17,573 nt of DNA, taken from JAEXNA01 sp050486105. Lineage in GTDB: Bacteria > Vulcanimicrobiota > Xenobia > Xenobiales > JADMJV01. Location of the stretch: contig JBJHCR010000108.1 in NCBI GenBank assembly GCA_050486105.1, positions 1-17,573 on the forward strand, in the 5' to 3' direction. The notes under the pieces are model-generated. The model was given only the letters and a program-made list of their open reading frames with translations, ran no database searches and was not told the DNA's origin. The position numbers were made by a program, and so were the translations under genes. Every line of letters begins with the position of its first letter. The stretch's first letter is position 1. Below are positions 6,611 through 14,819 of the stretch, one piece after another.

Positions 6611-7119
6611 AGCTTCATCGGGTAGGTCAAACGCTAGTCATCGGTTGGGTTTTGACCACCCTCATCGTCTACAATGTCGATGGGTTGAGCTATCCGAGTG
6701 GCCTGGACAAAACTGCCCGATTGTGCGGCCTGGCTACCAAGTGGCGGATGTTCAGTCCCCCGGATAGGTTTCACTGGGAGTACCGAGTTCGGGGGGTGCT
6801 GCCCAGCGGCGAACTGATAGATCTTCCCTTGCCCTCTCAGCAGTCAGGCAATTTTTGGCAGAAGAATCTCTTCGACTTTCGAGAACGGAAATGGGAGCTC
6901 AACATCTATCGTGATGAGCACCGGTTCCGGAGATATGCCCTTTCGCAATATCTCTGCTGGCAGGAGTATCGCAGTGGGAGGGACTTCAAGGAACTCAGGA
7001 TAGACCTGGAGATCACCCCGTTTCTCCCTCCCTCAGAGGCCTTAGAGAAGAGTGAGCGCTACGGTACGACCTATCTCCTAGAGAGGGACAGCTTCCCGTG
7101 TTCCGGCTATCGACCTTAA
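6571..7119 (+). CDS. Small membrane-anchored protein resembling the soluble tail of HTTM proteins
   Basis: The open frame starts at TTG 6571 (182 aa); GTG 6586 and TTG 6598 are other possible starts, and all overlap the end of the pilX-like gene. One hydrophobic segment (TLVIGWVLTTLIVYNV, about residues 20-36) precedes a soluble region. Residues 57-85 read KWRMFSPPDRFHWEYRVRG and then GELIDLPL. The two downstream HTTM proteins have the equivalent stretch after their membrane domain: WRVFHPRPPQRWGVM with EEVDLL, and WAFFAPFPPRVYGWM with STVDLV. The protein therefore looks like a stand-alone version of that C-terminal part. The next gene, an HTTM protein without this tail, overlaps it by 22 nt. 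Function unknown. Confidence 0.7.
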   Translation: MLRNCVSCALLHVKLHRVGQTLVIGWVLTTLIVYNVDGLSYPSGLDKTARLCGLATKWRMFSPPDRFHWEYRVRGVLPSGELIDLPLPSQQSGNFWQKNLFDFRERKWELNIYRDEHRFRRYALSQYLCWQEYRSGRDFKELRIDLEITPFLPPSEALEKSERYGTTYLLERDSFPCSGYRP

Positions 7120-8981
7120 AACAAAGTTGGGACCGGTTTTGGTATAGTTCCAGCCCGACCGCGGTTTTGGACTTCTTTCGGATAGGGTTGGGCGGCTTCT
7201 GGCTGACTCAGCTTTTCTTGAGTTTGCCGAATTGGGATAGATTCTATGCCCCGATCAGTCTTGCCCCACCGGATTCTCGCTCTCTTTCGTGGCTTGCGCT
7301 GTCCCATCATCCCTCGGCCCACTGGTGGCTCTGGTGGGCCACTGTTCTTGTTGCCCTGAGCTTTACGGTCGGATTCTGGACGCGCGCCTCAAACATCCTG
7401 CTGTGGGTCCTACTGTCAGGGCTCCACTTTCGCAACATCGACTTGCTGAACGGACAGGACATGCTGGGTTATCAGCTGGTCTTTCTCGCCATATTTGCCC
7501 CTCTAGGGGGTCATCTTTCCGTGGATCGGGTGCTGAGGGGAAAGGCCCTTCCGGACCAAGAAGTCTGGGGATGGCGCCTGCTGCAGATCTCGGTGATGGC
7601 CAAGTATGCCTTTTCCGGTCCTGGCAAATGGCTGGACTGTCCTTCGTGGCTCGACGGAACTGCGCTCTACTGGGTTGCACTTTCGGAACGTTGGTTTCGT
7701 TACCCAGACTTGCTTGGTGAGTGGGCCATCTGGATCAGCCCGGTTTTAACCTACTACACTTTGGCAGTCGAACACCTGGTGCCACTTTTGATATGGTTTC
7801 CTCGCTGCCGTCTTTGGTGTTTGCTTGGGGCTTACAGTTTGCATCTACCCATGCTTTTTCTCATGAGTCCTGCTGTCCATCTCTACCAGGTGATTATGCT
7901 TGTTGGACTCACCCTTTTCTGGCCTCCAGAATGGGGTGCAAGGCTAGTTGATCGAGTTCAGTTCAGAACGGCAATGAGAAGACCCCGAGAAGCCAATACA
8001 GCCGGAGTCAGGGCGGTCTCGTTCTTGCTCGCTTTTTTGGCTCTTGGAGCCTTGGTCGGCTGCAGTGAAAACAAGGATGCTCCGAAAGAGGCGACTTTCA
8101 CTTCCGCGGAGTTTGGTGGCCCCATGGACCACTCTGGGGGCGAAGGGAGAGTTCGGCGAGTCCGCCTCGAGCGATGGCGAACTTCGGAAGCTGTTTGGCT
8201 GACAGGCTTCTCTAATCAGGCCTCATCACCTGAGCTCAACCATGCGGTTGGCATCAGCAGCCTCAGGTTAGAAGAGGCGACCTGGCAACGAGAGCAGTTC
8301 GGGCCTCAGCACCATTATGCCGAAAATCTACTCTTCATGTGTCGCGGACCGGATGTCCCTCTGAATCTGCCTTCTGGGTACGGAGTTCCGGTGATTCCAG
8401 GAGCCATGCATTTGCTCCAGGACCGCCGAGGAGGAGCTGCCCAGGTGAGATTTACAGTTCGAACGACGATACACTTTGTCAGCGACCCCCAAGAGCCGCT
8501 TCGGGACGTGGTTCCCGTCTTGCTGAGGGTCGCACCTCAGGCCTCAAATCCTCCACCGGATCGAACCACTTTGGGTAGGACCTCTCTCAGTCCCGATTCC
8601 TTGCCCAAGCCCGGACCTGGGCCCTACGTCCAGACTAGGTCGGGCGAGGTGGTCACGCTGCGCTGGGAAGAGGATGGAGCTAACGAAACTCTCACCTCCG
8701 AGGTGACCGACCTCATCAGGGCTCGGTTGCCAGGAACAGTTGTCCTGGCGTACCCGGTTTACGAAGGTGAGTTGGAGAAGCTATGGCTGACCCGGGAGGT
8801 CGACGGCAAGACTCAAGAGTTGCTCTCGTTTTCGAGTCCTTTCGAACCCTTGGGTCGGTTCTTGGAGCTTCCCCCCTTGGATGGGGGTCGCTATTTTCTG
8901 AGTTGTCGATTTCGGCCGGGGTACTCCGGCCTGGCACAGGCGTCTTTGCTGCTGTACATGGAACCGGAGTCTGAACGGTGA
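7098..8981 (+). CDS. HTTM-domain membrane protein fused to a lipoprotein-like periplasmic domain
   Basis: A 627-aa protein; the GTG start has GAGGG 10 bp upstream. Residues 1-285 form an HTTM-type multi-pass domain (related to vitamin K-dependent gamma-carboxylase) with hallmark stretches LHFRNIDLLNGQD (about 108-121), KYAFSGPGKWL, WLDGTALYW and VEHLVPLL. Residues 293-322 (M-R-R-P-R ... FLLAFLALGALVGC) look exactly like a lipoprotein signal peptide with lipobox LVGC and Cys322. No stop separates the parts. The remaining 300 residues are soluble. VWLTGFSN, SPELNHAVGIS and LNLPSGYGVPV loosely recall copper type II monooxygenases, but the usual His-His pair is not clear, so that link is weak. 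It overlaps the next gene by GTGA. It may be a true fusion, or an internal ATG at 7974 may also yield a separate lipoprotein. Confidence 0.8.
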   Translation: MFRLSTLKQSWDRFWYSSSPTAVLDFFRIGLGGFWLTQLFLSLPNWDRFYAPISLAPPDSRSLSWLALSHHPSAHWWLWWATVLVALSFTVGFWTRASNILLWVLLSGLHFRNIDLLNGQDMLGYQLVFLAIFAPLGGHLSVDRVLRGKALPDQEVWGWRLLQISVMAKYAFSGPGKWLDCPSWLDGTALYWVALSERWFRYPDLLGEWAIWISPVLTYYTLAVEHLVPLLIWFPRCRLWCLLGAYSLHLPMLFLMSPAVHLYQVIMLVGLTLFWPPEWGARLVDRVQFRTAMRRPREANTAGVRAVSFLLAFLALGALVGCSENKDAPKEATFTSAEFGGPMDHSGGEGRVRRVRLERWRTSEAVWLTGFSNQASSPELNHAVGISSLRLEEATWQREQFGPQHHYAENLLFMCRGPDVPLNLPSGYGVPVIPGAMHLLQDRRGGAAQVRFTVRTTIHFVSDPQEPLRDVVPVLLRVAPQASNPPPDRTTLGRTSLSPDSLPKPGPGPYVQTRSGEVVTLRWEEDGANETLTSEVTDLIRARLPGTVVLAYPVYEGELEKLWLTREVDGKTQELLSFSSPFEPLGRFLELPPLDGGRYFLSCRFRPGYSGLAQASLLLYMEPESER

Positions 8982-10327
8982 CAGACAAGAGCTTGGGCCA
9001 GTTTCGGCGCGCCTTCGCTCTCGACATCCGCTCTTTGCGCCTGTTTCGGGTGGCTCTGGGGGCGCTCTTGGCCTGGGATGCGTTTGCCAGACTGGTCGAC
9101 ATTCAATTCTATTACGACGAGCAGGGGGTCCTTCCAGCGTGGTGGGTGATCGAGAACTCCATGGAGCCCATTTGGGTTAGTCTCTATCTCCTAAATCCCA
9201 CTTGGGAGTTTGCCTTTTCTCTTCACGTGACGACCGGCCTGATAGGGTGCCTGTTGGTTGCCGGTTGGCGGTCCAGACTGATGTGCTTTCTCGGATTTCT
9301 GCTGCTGGCTTCTTTGCATTCTCGAAATCCTTTGGTGCTCAATTCTGGAGACACTCTGCTCCGTCTGGCCTTGCTGTACGGGGCTTTTCTCCCGTTGCCT
9401 GAGGGCTTTCGGAAGTTGGACTTAGGGACGGAATCGCCTCCTCCCGGTCGCTTCCACCTTGCTGGAGTGGCCCTCATCTTACAGACCGCCGCGGTCTACG
9501 GATTCGCCGGAATTTCTAAGACCCATCGGTCCTGGTGGCTAGATCGAGACGCCGTCGATTTCGTGTTGCAGAACAGGGAGTTTGCCACGAGCTTCGGCCT
9601 CTGGTTCGGAGAAACGTTCCCCAGCTTACTTCCAACCCTATGTCTTTTGGTAGTAGCGATCGAACTCGTTGTTCCGTTCTTGCTCTTGCTCGGGCCAAAG
9701 CCGAGATTGGTCGCCCTTGTTCTTCTGGCATTATTGCATCTCAGTTTCCTGAGTATGCTTTCGCTCGGCATGTTTCGATGGTCCCCTTGGGTGATGATTC
9801 TGGCCTTGATACCCAGTTTCGTCTGGGACCGGGGAGAGGAGAGCGATCCCATCGAGGTCCCCACTAGGCCGATAGAAGCAGGCCTAATCGTGGGTCTGTT
9901 GGTGCTCGTCTTGAGTCACAATTTGCTCCAAGAAGTGGCTCCGGAATCACGGGTGAAGAAGCAACTGGATGTTCCGGTGCAGCTGCTGCGCCTGGATCAA
10001 ACTTGGCGAGTTTTTCATCCCCGTCCCCCTCAACGTTGGGGTGTCATGCGGGCCGTGGGTCTAATTGGGGGCGAGGAAGTCGATCTTTTGTCTTCGGCAA
10101 GCCTCGAGACGGGTCCTCGGTATCGCTCAGTCCGAATGAGGCGTTACACCCTCACTCTTCTCGACTCGCGTTTCAACCCGCACTGCGAGCGCTATCTCCA
10201 TTGGTTGCTCCAGGCTTCCGGCCAGGAGTTTGAGGCTGCAGAACTTAGGTATCGTTACCGCACTATTCCTCAACGAGGAGAGGAGCCCATCGATGGAGAG
10301 CAGATCCTCTATCGTCTCACGCTGTAA
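8978..10327 (+). CDS. HTTM-domain membrane protein
   Basis: A 449-aa protein; GTG 8978 overlaps the previous stop as GTGA, a coupling arrangement. An N-terminal HTTM domain spans about residues 15-320 and includes LHSRNPLVLNSGD (about 113-125), VYGFAGISKTHRSWWLD and AIELVVPFLLLL, with several transmembrane helices. A soluble tail follows with DQTWRVFHPRPPQRWGVM (Trp343) and GGEEVDLL, the arrangement typical of full HTTM proteins. HTTM domains are homologous to vitamin K-dependent gamma-carboxylase, but bacterial members mostly lack a defined reaction; no substrate is indicated here. It is the second of three HTTM genes in this operon and is closest in layout to the third. Confidence 0.85.
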   Translation: MTDKSLGQFRRAFALDIRSLRLFRVALGALLAWDAFARLVDIQFYYDEQGVLPAWWVIENSMEPIWVSLYLLNPTWEFAFSLHVTTGLIGCLLVAGWRSRLMCFLGFLLLASLHSRNPLVLNSGDTLLRLALLYGAFLPLPEGFRKLDLGTESPPPGRFHLAGVALILQTAAVYGFAGISKTHRSWWLDRDAVDFVLQNREFATSFGLWFGETFPSLLPTLCLLVVAIELVVPFLLLLGPKPRLVALVLLALLHLSFLSMLSLGMFRWSPWVMILALIPSFVWDRGEESDPIEVPTRPIEAGLIVGLLVLVLSHNLLQEVAPESRVKKQLDVPVQLLRLDQTWRVFHPRPPQRWGVMRAVGLIGGEEVDLLSSASLETGPRYRSVRMRRYTLTLLDSRFNPHCERYLHWLLQASGQEFEAAELRYRYRTIPQRGEEPIDGEQILYRLTL

Positions 10328-11813
10328 GAGCTTGGCTCTCGACTGGGCGGCCCTCGACCTACGGGCCTTGGCCGTTCTCAGGGTGGTGATAGCTTCAACC
10401 CTCTTGATGACCCTATGGCAGCGGGGTACAGAACTCCGATTCTTTTTCTCAGACGAAGGCATGGCTCCACGGAGCTGGCTCTTTAGTGAATTTTTCGCCA
10501 CCAGCGCTCTATCCGTTTACACGATCTCAGGCCACATCGGGGTGATTGGCAGCCTATATGCTCTTCATATGGGATTGGCCCTGGCGGTGATTTGCGGTTG
10601 GCACACAAGATGGAGCACGCCGGCCCTCTGGTTATTCACCGTTTCGCTGTGTCACCGGAACTCCATCTTGCTCGACGGGGGTGATGAACTAACGAGGATC
10701 CTGCTCTTTTGGGGGATATTCCTGCCCTGGGGACGGGTTTGGTCTTGGGATGCTTACCGCTCGGGATCCTTTGGAACGCAAGCAACCGCATTCGCTTCCC
10801 CGTGGACGCTGGCGCTCCTGATTCAGGCTTGCCTGGTTTACGGATTCGCGGGATGGGCAAAGTCCGGGGTCGAATGGCTCGACGGTTCAGCTGGCCAACT
10901 TTTTCTAGCCCAGGCTTCGATGGTGCGTCCGTGGAGTCAAGTCCTACTACAGTATCCAGACCTACTGGAGGCCTCCGTGCTTGCGCTCCTATGGCTAGAA
11001 AGGGCCGCTCCGGTCTTGATCCTATTTCCGTTTCTTGGGCTTTGGCCTAGGGTTGTGGCGGTCGCTCTCTTGAGTGCATTTCAGCTCGGCATGCTAGCCA
11101 TTGCCGATTTCCCCTTGCTCTCCATAGCCTACTTGGTGTTCACCCTCAGCCTGCTCCCCCCCAGAATATTGAGCCGCTCGGAGCCCCCAAAAGTCGCCTG
11201 GGAAGCTAGTAGGCTGGGTAGCTCGGTGGCCCTGTTCCTGGTGTTGATGGTCCTGTTCTGGAACAGTTTTATTTTCAATTATGTGGTGGAGTACCCCAAT
11301 CGATACATCCTTCCTAGACCGGTGAAGCTCTTGATGACCACTCTGGGAGTCAACCAGTTCTGGGCTTTCTTTGCCCCTTTCCCGCCCCGAGTGTACGGGT
11401 GGATGGTGGCAGAGGCGGTGCTTGCAGACGGCTCTACGGTAGACTTAGTGTCGGGTGAAGAACCAATGTGGGAAGAGCCGGACGACCTCTATCGTAGGGT
11501 GCCCAACCACAGTTGGAGAATGGTAACCCGCGCCTCCGTCACCATTGCCAGCGCGCGCGAAAACCTTCTGCTGGGACTCATCCGAAGATTCGAAAGGAAG
11601 CATCCCGGAAAGAAAGTGCTGCGGGCCGACCTGTACCACGTCCAAATCCGGACTGAGGTGGACGGCCAGAAAACCGGACCGCAAGCTCGCTGGCTGGGAA
11701 CCTGGCCCCCGGCCCACGAGCACGCTGATGAATCTGTAGACACGGAAGAGTGGGATGGGAGAACCTTCAATCAGGTCGAAATGATTGACCATGGAGCCAG
11801 TGAGCCTTTCTAG
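10293..11813 (+). CDS. HTTM-domain membrane protein
   Basis: A 506-aa protein from ATG 10293, which has a strong purine-rich ribosome-binding site (GAGGAGAGGAG, 10275-10285) 8 bp upstream. The frame is open back to TTG 10230, but the site favours 10293; the start overlaps the previous gene by 35 nt. HTTM landmarks are LCHRNSILLDGGD (about 119-131), VYGFAGWAKSGVEWLDGSAG and LERAAPVLILFP, with several membrane helices. A tail carries NQFWAFFAPFPPRVYGWM (Trp357) and GSTVDLVSG, and ends in a polar stretch of about 120 residues that includes an acidic segment (HEHADESVDTEEWD). Its 3' end overlaps the next gene by 23 nt. Role unknown; context suggests it works with the other HTTM proteins of the cluster. 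Confidence 0.85.
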   Translation: MESRSSIVSRCKSLALDWAALDLRALAVLRVVIASTLLMTLWQRGTELRFFFSDEGMAPRSWLFSEFFATSALSVYTISGHIGVIGSLYALHMGLALAVICGWHTRWSTPALWLFTVSLCHRNSILLDGGDELTRILLFWGIFLPWGRVWSWDAYRSGSFGTQATAFASPWTLALLIQACLVYGFAGWAKSGVEWLDGSAGQLFLAQASMVRPWSQVLLQYPDLLEASVLALLWLERAAPVLILFPFLGLWPRVVAVALLSAFQLGMLAIADFPLLSIAYLVFTLSLLPPRILSRSEPPKVAWEASRLGSSVALFLVLMVLFWNSFIFNYVVEYPNRYILPRPVKLLMTTLGVNQFWAFFAPFPPRVYGWMVAEAVLADGSTVDLVSGEEPMWEEPDDLYRRVPNHSWRMVTRASVTIASARENLLLGLIRRFERKHPGKKVLRADLYHVQIRTEVDGQKTGPQARWLGTWPPAHEHADESVDTEEWDGRTFNQVEMIDHGASEPF

Positions 11814-12774
11814 CACTCTGAAACAATTGGCAGGAGAAGGTCGTTTTCAGTCTTCGGGACATTTCACCCTGGGATGGGAGCGCGCCGTTTCCAAGTTGAA
11901 GGAGTACCAAGTTGGCGATCCCGACGCCTATCTCTTGTTTCTGGTCTCGGCGGCTCGGGCCTACGGGGCCAAGCGAGTGTCTGTGAAAGAGAATGCTCGA
12001 AGGCTTGAAGTGATCATGCATGAGGCCTATATTCCCGAGTCAGAGATCCTGATTGGCTTCAATTCGATCCTCTTGGGGAAGGCAGGATGCGACACCCTCG
12101 ATCTCGCCATGGGCCTACACGGCGTCGCCCACAGTCGTTTCGACAGCGTCGAACTCACCGCCACGGCGAGCGGTCATCCTTCCTATTGCTGGCGCTTGAC
12201 CGATCTCACCGAAGAAAGTCTCAGTTGCTCCGAGCAGTCCCGCCATCCGATGGTCCGGGTGGTCTATGAGGTCGAGCTCCCAAAAGGGAATCCTCTGTCT
12301 CTTTGGAGACGAATATTCCCCGAGCGACCCCCACCGGGATCTCTGGGAGGGTATGCCGGCATGAGCCCTTCCTGCCGCCTCGTCGATCAGCGCTGTTGTT
12401 TATCCGACATCCCTATCACGGTGAACAATAACCTAGTGAATCGACCCATTCATTTGCCCAGAGCTCCTGTCGCCGCAAAAGTGGGGAAGGTCCTGGGAGT
12501 GAAGTTTCATTCACCGATTCTCTTGGAGTGCTCCCGAGAAGACTGGACTGGAGCTGTAGCTCTCACCGACGGTCCCCTGCATTTCGTGATCAACGGTGTC
12601 GCCTATCCTCCGGAGGTTGAGCTACCCTTGTGCGGTGCCGTTTGGGTCCGACTCAACAGAGATATGTCTCGCCAAAGGATCGTTCAAGACCGAGAATACA
12701 AGAAACTCTTGAAAGCTCTTGAGGACTTGTCTAAAGAAATGGAGCAGATGATCAAGGACCCGGAAGAGCATTGA
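11791..12774 (+). CDS. Soluble protein, paralogue of the 14820-16205 protein (possible degenerate GHKL-like fold)
   Basis: 327 aa from ATG 11791; TTG 11785 is in frame two codons earlier and neither has a clear ribosome-binding site. There is no signal peptide or membrane helix, so it is probably cytoplasmic. The start GEGRFQSSGHFTLGWERAVSK aligns with SEGKVESEGQFTLARDQALKK of the downstream protein. Both continue with a helix ending in a basic or small-residue beta strand, and later share a Cys-Cys site (QRCCLSDIPITVN; SRCCYTCPVPLTVD). The order of an FTL-start, then a DPxAYLLxLVxAA helix, then a strand recalls a family of GHKL/HSP90-like proteins, but the ATP-binding Asn and DxGxG motifs are not evident, so catalysis is doubtful. 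It ends in a Lys/Glu-rich helix. Being last in the HTTM cluster suggests a cytoplasmic partner of those membrane proteins. Confidence 0.7.
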   Translation: MEPVSLSSTLKQLAGEGRFQSSGHFTLGWERAVSKLKEYQVGDPDAYLLFLVSAARAYGAKRVSVKENARRLEVIMHEAYIPESEILIGFNSILLGKAGCDTLDLAMGLHGVAHSRFDSVELTATASGHPSYCWRLTDLTEESLSCSEQSRHPMVRVVYEVELPKGNPLSLWRRIFPERPPPGSLGGYAGMSPSCRLVDQRCCLSDIPITVNNNLVNRPIHLPRAPVAAKVGKVLGVKFHSPILLECSREDWTGAVALTDGPLHFVINGVAYPPEVELPLCGAVWVRLNRDMSRQRIVQDREYKKLLKALEDLSKEMEQMIKDPEEH

Positions 12775-12840
12775 GAAGGTTCCTACTGCCTTTGACGAAG
12801 GGTCCTAGAGCACTCAAATGTTGGGAACAGGAGAGCAGCA

Positions 12841-13791
12841 ATGGACGTACTCGTAATTGGCGACAAGGATTATGAGCGAGTCCCAGTCGCCGAAGCGGTG
12901 AGGGCCCTAGGCCATAATGTAGCCGAAGCTGTCAATGGAGAGCAGGCTTGGGAACTCTATCGGGAAACTCAGTACGACTGCATCTTTAGCGACTATCTGA
13001 TGCCCAAGCTCGACGGGCTGCAGTTGTGCGAGCGGATCCGCAGCAGTCCTCACCCTGATTACACCTATTTTGTCATCGTGTCCTCTCGGAATCAGGCGGA
13101 AAATATTCTGGCGGGCTTTCGATCTGGCGTCGACGACTATCTTCCAAAGCCCGTTTCCAAGATCGACCTCGAGTGCCGGCTATTGTCAGCCGAGCGAGTT
13201 ACTAGCGTTCACAAAGACCTTGCCAACTCCAATGAAGAACTTCGGCGCTTGACCAAAGAGTTGCGACGGGAAAGCCGTCGAGATGCGCTGACAGGAATTG
13301 GAAATCGCTTGAAGTTTCGCGACGATCTTCCTCGATTTCTGGACGAAATCCGGCGCTATGGTCACCGCTATTATTTGGCCTTATGCGATATCGACAATTT
13401 CAAGCGCTATAACGACACCTATGGTCACCTGGAAGGGGACCGAGCGCTCAAAGCGGTGGCGAGTATACTGGTACAGAATTCCCGCTCTTCGGACGCCTGT
13501 TACCGATTTGGAGGAGAAGAGTTCCTCCTCGTTCTCACGGGACAAGAGAAGCCGGGGGCCGAGGTTGCCGCCGAGCGCTTGCGGCAAGCCGTAGAGGGTC
13601 TTAGACTTACTCATTCAGGAAACCCAGACTACGATGTGGTCACCTTGAGTATAGGCTTGACCAAGCTTGAAGCCCAGAACGTAGAGACTTTCGAAGTCTG
13701 CCTAAAACGGGCCGATGATGCCCTCTATCAGAGCAAGAACGAGGGAAGGAACCGGGTGACCAATGCTGATGCCGAAGAGGCTCTGAGGTGA
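12841..13791 (+). CDS. Response regulator with GGDEF domain (diguanylate cyclase)
   Basis: A 316-aa protein; ATG with AGGAGAG at 12829-12835, 5 bp upstream. Residues 2-118 are a receiver domain with phosphoacceptor Asp51 (FSDYLMP), Ser81/Ser82 and Lys103 (LPKPV). The usual acidic pair near the N-terminus is Gly7-Asp8, so one acid is missing. A helical linker (about 119-147) follows, then a GGDEF domain: DALTGIGNR at 148-156, substrate-binding CDIDNFKRYND, active site GGEEF at 224-228 and the product-inhibition site RSSD at 215-218, five residues before it. It should make cyclic di-GMP from two GTP, controlled by phosphorylation and by feedback. The gene lies 66 bp after the HTTM cluster with its own ribosome-binding site, so co-transcription is possible. 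No partner kinase is in the window. Confidence 0.93.
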   Translation: MDVLVIGDKDYERVPVAEAVRALGHNVAEAVNGEQAWELYRETQYDCIFSDYLMPKLDGLQLCERIRSSPHPDYTYFVIVSSRNQAENILAGFRSGVDDYLPKPVSKIDLECRLLSAERVTSVHKDLANSNEELRRLTKELRRESRRDALTGIGNRLKFRDDLPRFLDEIRRYGHRYYLALCDIDNFKRYNDTYGHLEGDRALKAVASILVQNSRSSDACYRFGGEEFLLVLTGQEKPGAEVAAERLRQAVEGLRLTHSGNPDYDVVTLSIGLTKLEAQNVETFEVCLKRADDALYQSKNEGRNRVTNADAEEALR

Positions 13792-13844
13792 GATCAAGCT
13801 CGAGAAAGAAAGCCTAGACTTACGTTCCGCACTTCTCGGACAAA

Positions 13845-14567
13845 ATGCTTGGCCTGGTCTTGTCGGTCTTTCATAATCGGCGCTGGGACAGCGATTTTCT
13901 AATCTTGCAAGAACTCCTAAAGGACGGAACGTTGGGCGAGATCGTTTCGGTGGAGAGCCATTTCGATCGCCATCGCCCTTTTTTGAAGGGGGGTTGGCGA
14001 GAGAAAGACGGTCCTGGTTCGGGGGTGTTGTACGACCTGGGAAGCCATCTTTTGGACCAGAGCTTCCAGGCGTTCGGTCTACCCAAGACGGTTTTGGCCG
14101 ACCTTCGCCAAGAGCGCGCCGCCTCCCAAGCCACCGATGGGTTCCTGGTTCTCCTGGAGTACCAGAACATAAGAGTGGAGCTGAAGGTCAGCTGTCTGGC
14201 AACTGAGCCACCCTTGCGCTTCAAGGTTCGTGGAACCCAAGGAACCTGGGTTCAGCACGGCTACGACCCCCAGGAAGAAGCTCTTCGATTGGGCGAGCGC
14301 CCCGGAGGTCCAGCATGGGGCGAAGTGGGCCGCGAGCACTGGGGGCGCCTGTATCGGCATCAAGACGGAGGTGGCTCTCTTCCCATTACAGCGGAATCGT
14401 ACCCTGAAGAGCCAGGCAACTATCTGATGTTCTACTCTCAACTGGCCAAAACTCTAGCGACCGGCTGCAGCCTTCCGGTTTTGGCTATCGAGGCCCGGAA
14501 CGTCATTCGAGCGATAGAACTCTGTTTAGAGAGCCACCAAAAACGGCGTTGGGTGGATTGGAGATGA
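13845..14567 (+). pseudogene. Gfo/Idh/MocA-family oxidoreductase lacking the NAD-binding domain
   Basis: The 240-aa frame corresponds to the C-terminal two thirds of a YdgJ-type NAD(P)-dependent oxidoreductase (usual length about 340-350 aa). It opens with GLVLSVFHNRRWDSDF, which in intact proteins follows the Rossmann domain and the catalytic E-K-P motif. Then come ESHFDRHRP, PGSGVLYDLGSHLLDQ with the conserved active-site His, and GYDPQEEALRLG. The N-terminal Gly-rich nucleotide-binding fold is absent; upstream the frame meets a TAG at 13815, and nothing in 13792-13844 encodes it. ATG 13845 has no good ribosome-binding site. It cannot bind NAD as it stands, so I call it a 5'-deleted gene. 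A diverged stand-alone domain is less likely. Confidence 0.75.
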
Positions 14568-14588
14568 GTTCGTTCGTTTCAAGCTTGC

Positions 14589-14771
14589 TTACCAGAGGGT
14601 CGGTACCGACAGGCCGTGAAGTTTTTCGTCTTTGGTGATTAAGGCTTGGCCCAGGATCAAGGCGGTTGCCACAATGATGCGATCCGCCGGGTCGGCATGC
14701 ATCTCGAGTTCTATTGAGCGCAGAGCGATGGGATTTGTGGCCGGGACAAAGGCGACTGGCCCGAGGGGCGC
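14589..14771 (-). pseudogene. vapC: VapC-like PIN-domain toxin, C-terminal remnant
   Basis: Sixty minus-strand codons end in TAA. They read ...FVPATNPIALRSIELE, then MHADPADRIIVATALILG, then QALITKDEKLHG, then LSVPTLW. The DPADRIIVATA and T-K-D stretches are hallmark C-terminal motifs of PIN-domain ribonucleases of VapBC toxin-antitoxin pairs, with two of the usual acidic residues. A TGA lies directly upstream (14774-14772), and neither the N-terminal half nor an antitoxin is present. VapC is normally about 130 aa. The piece is not expected to be active and marks decayed accessory DNA. Confidence 0.7.
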
Positions 14772-14819
14772 TCAGGTTCGAGGAGCCGATGCCCTCCATC
14801 CCATCTGCGCCACAGGATT

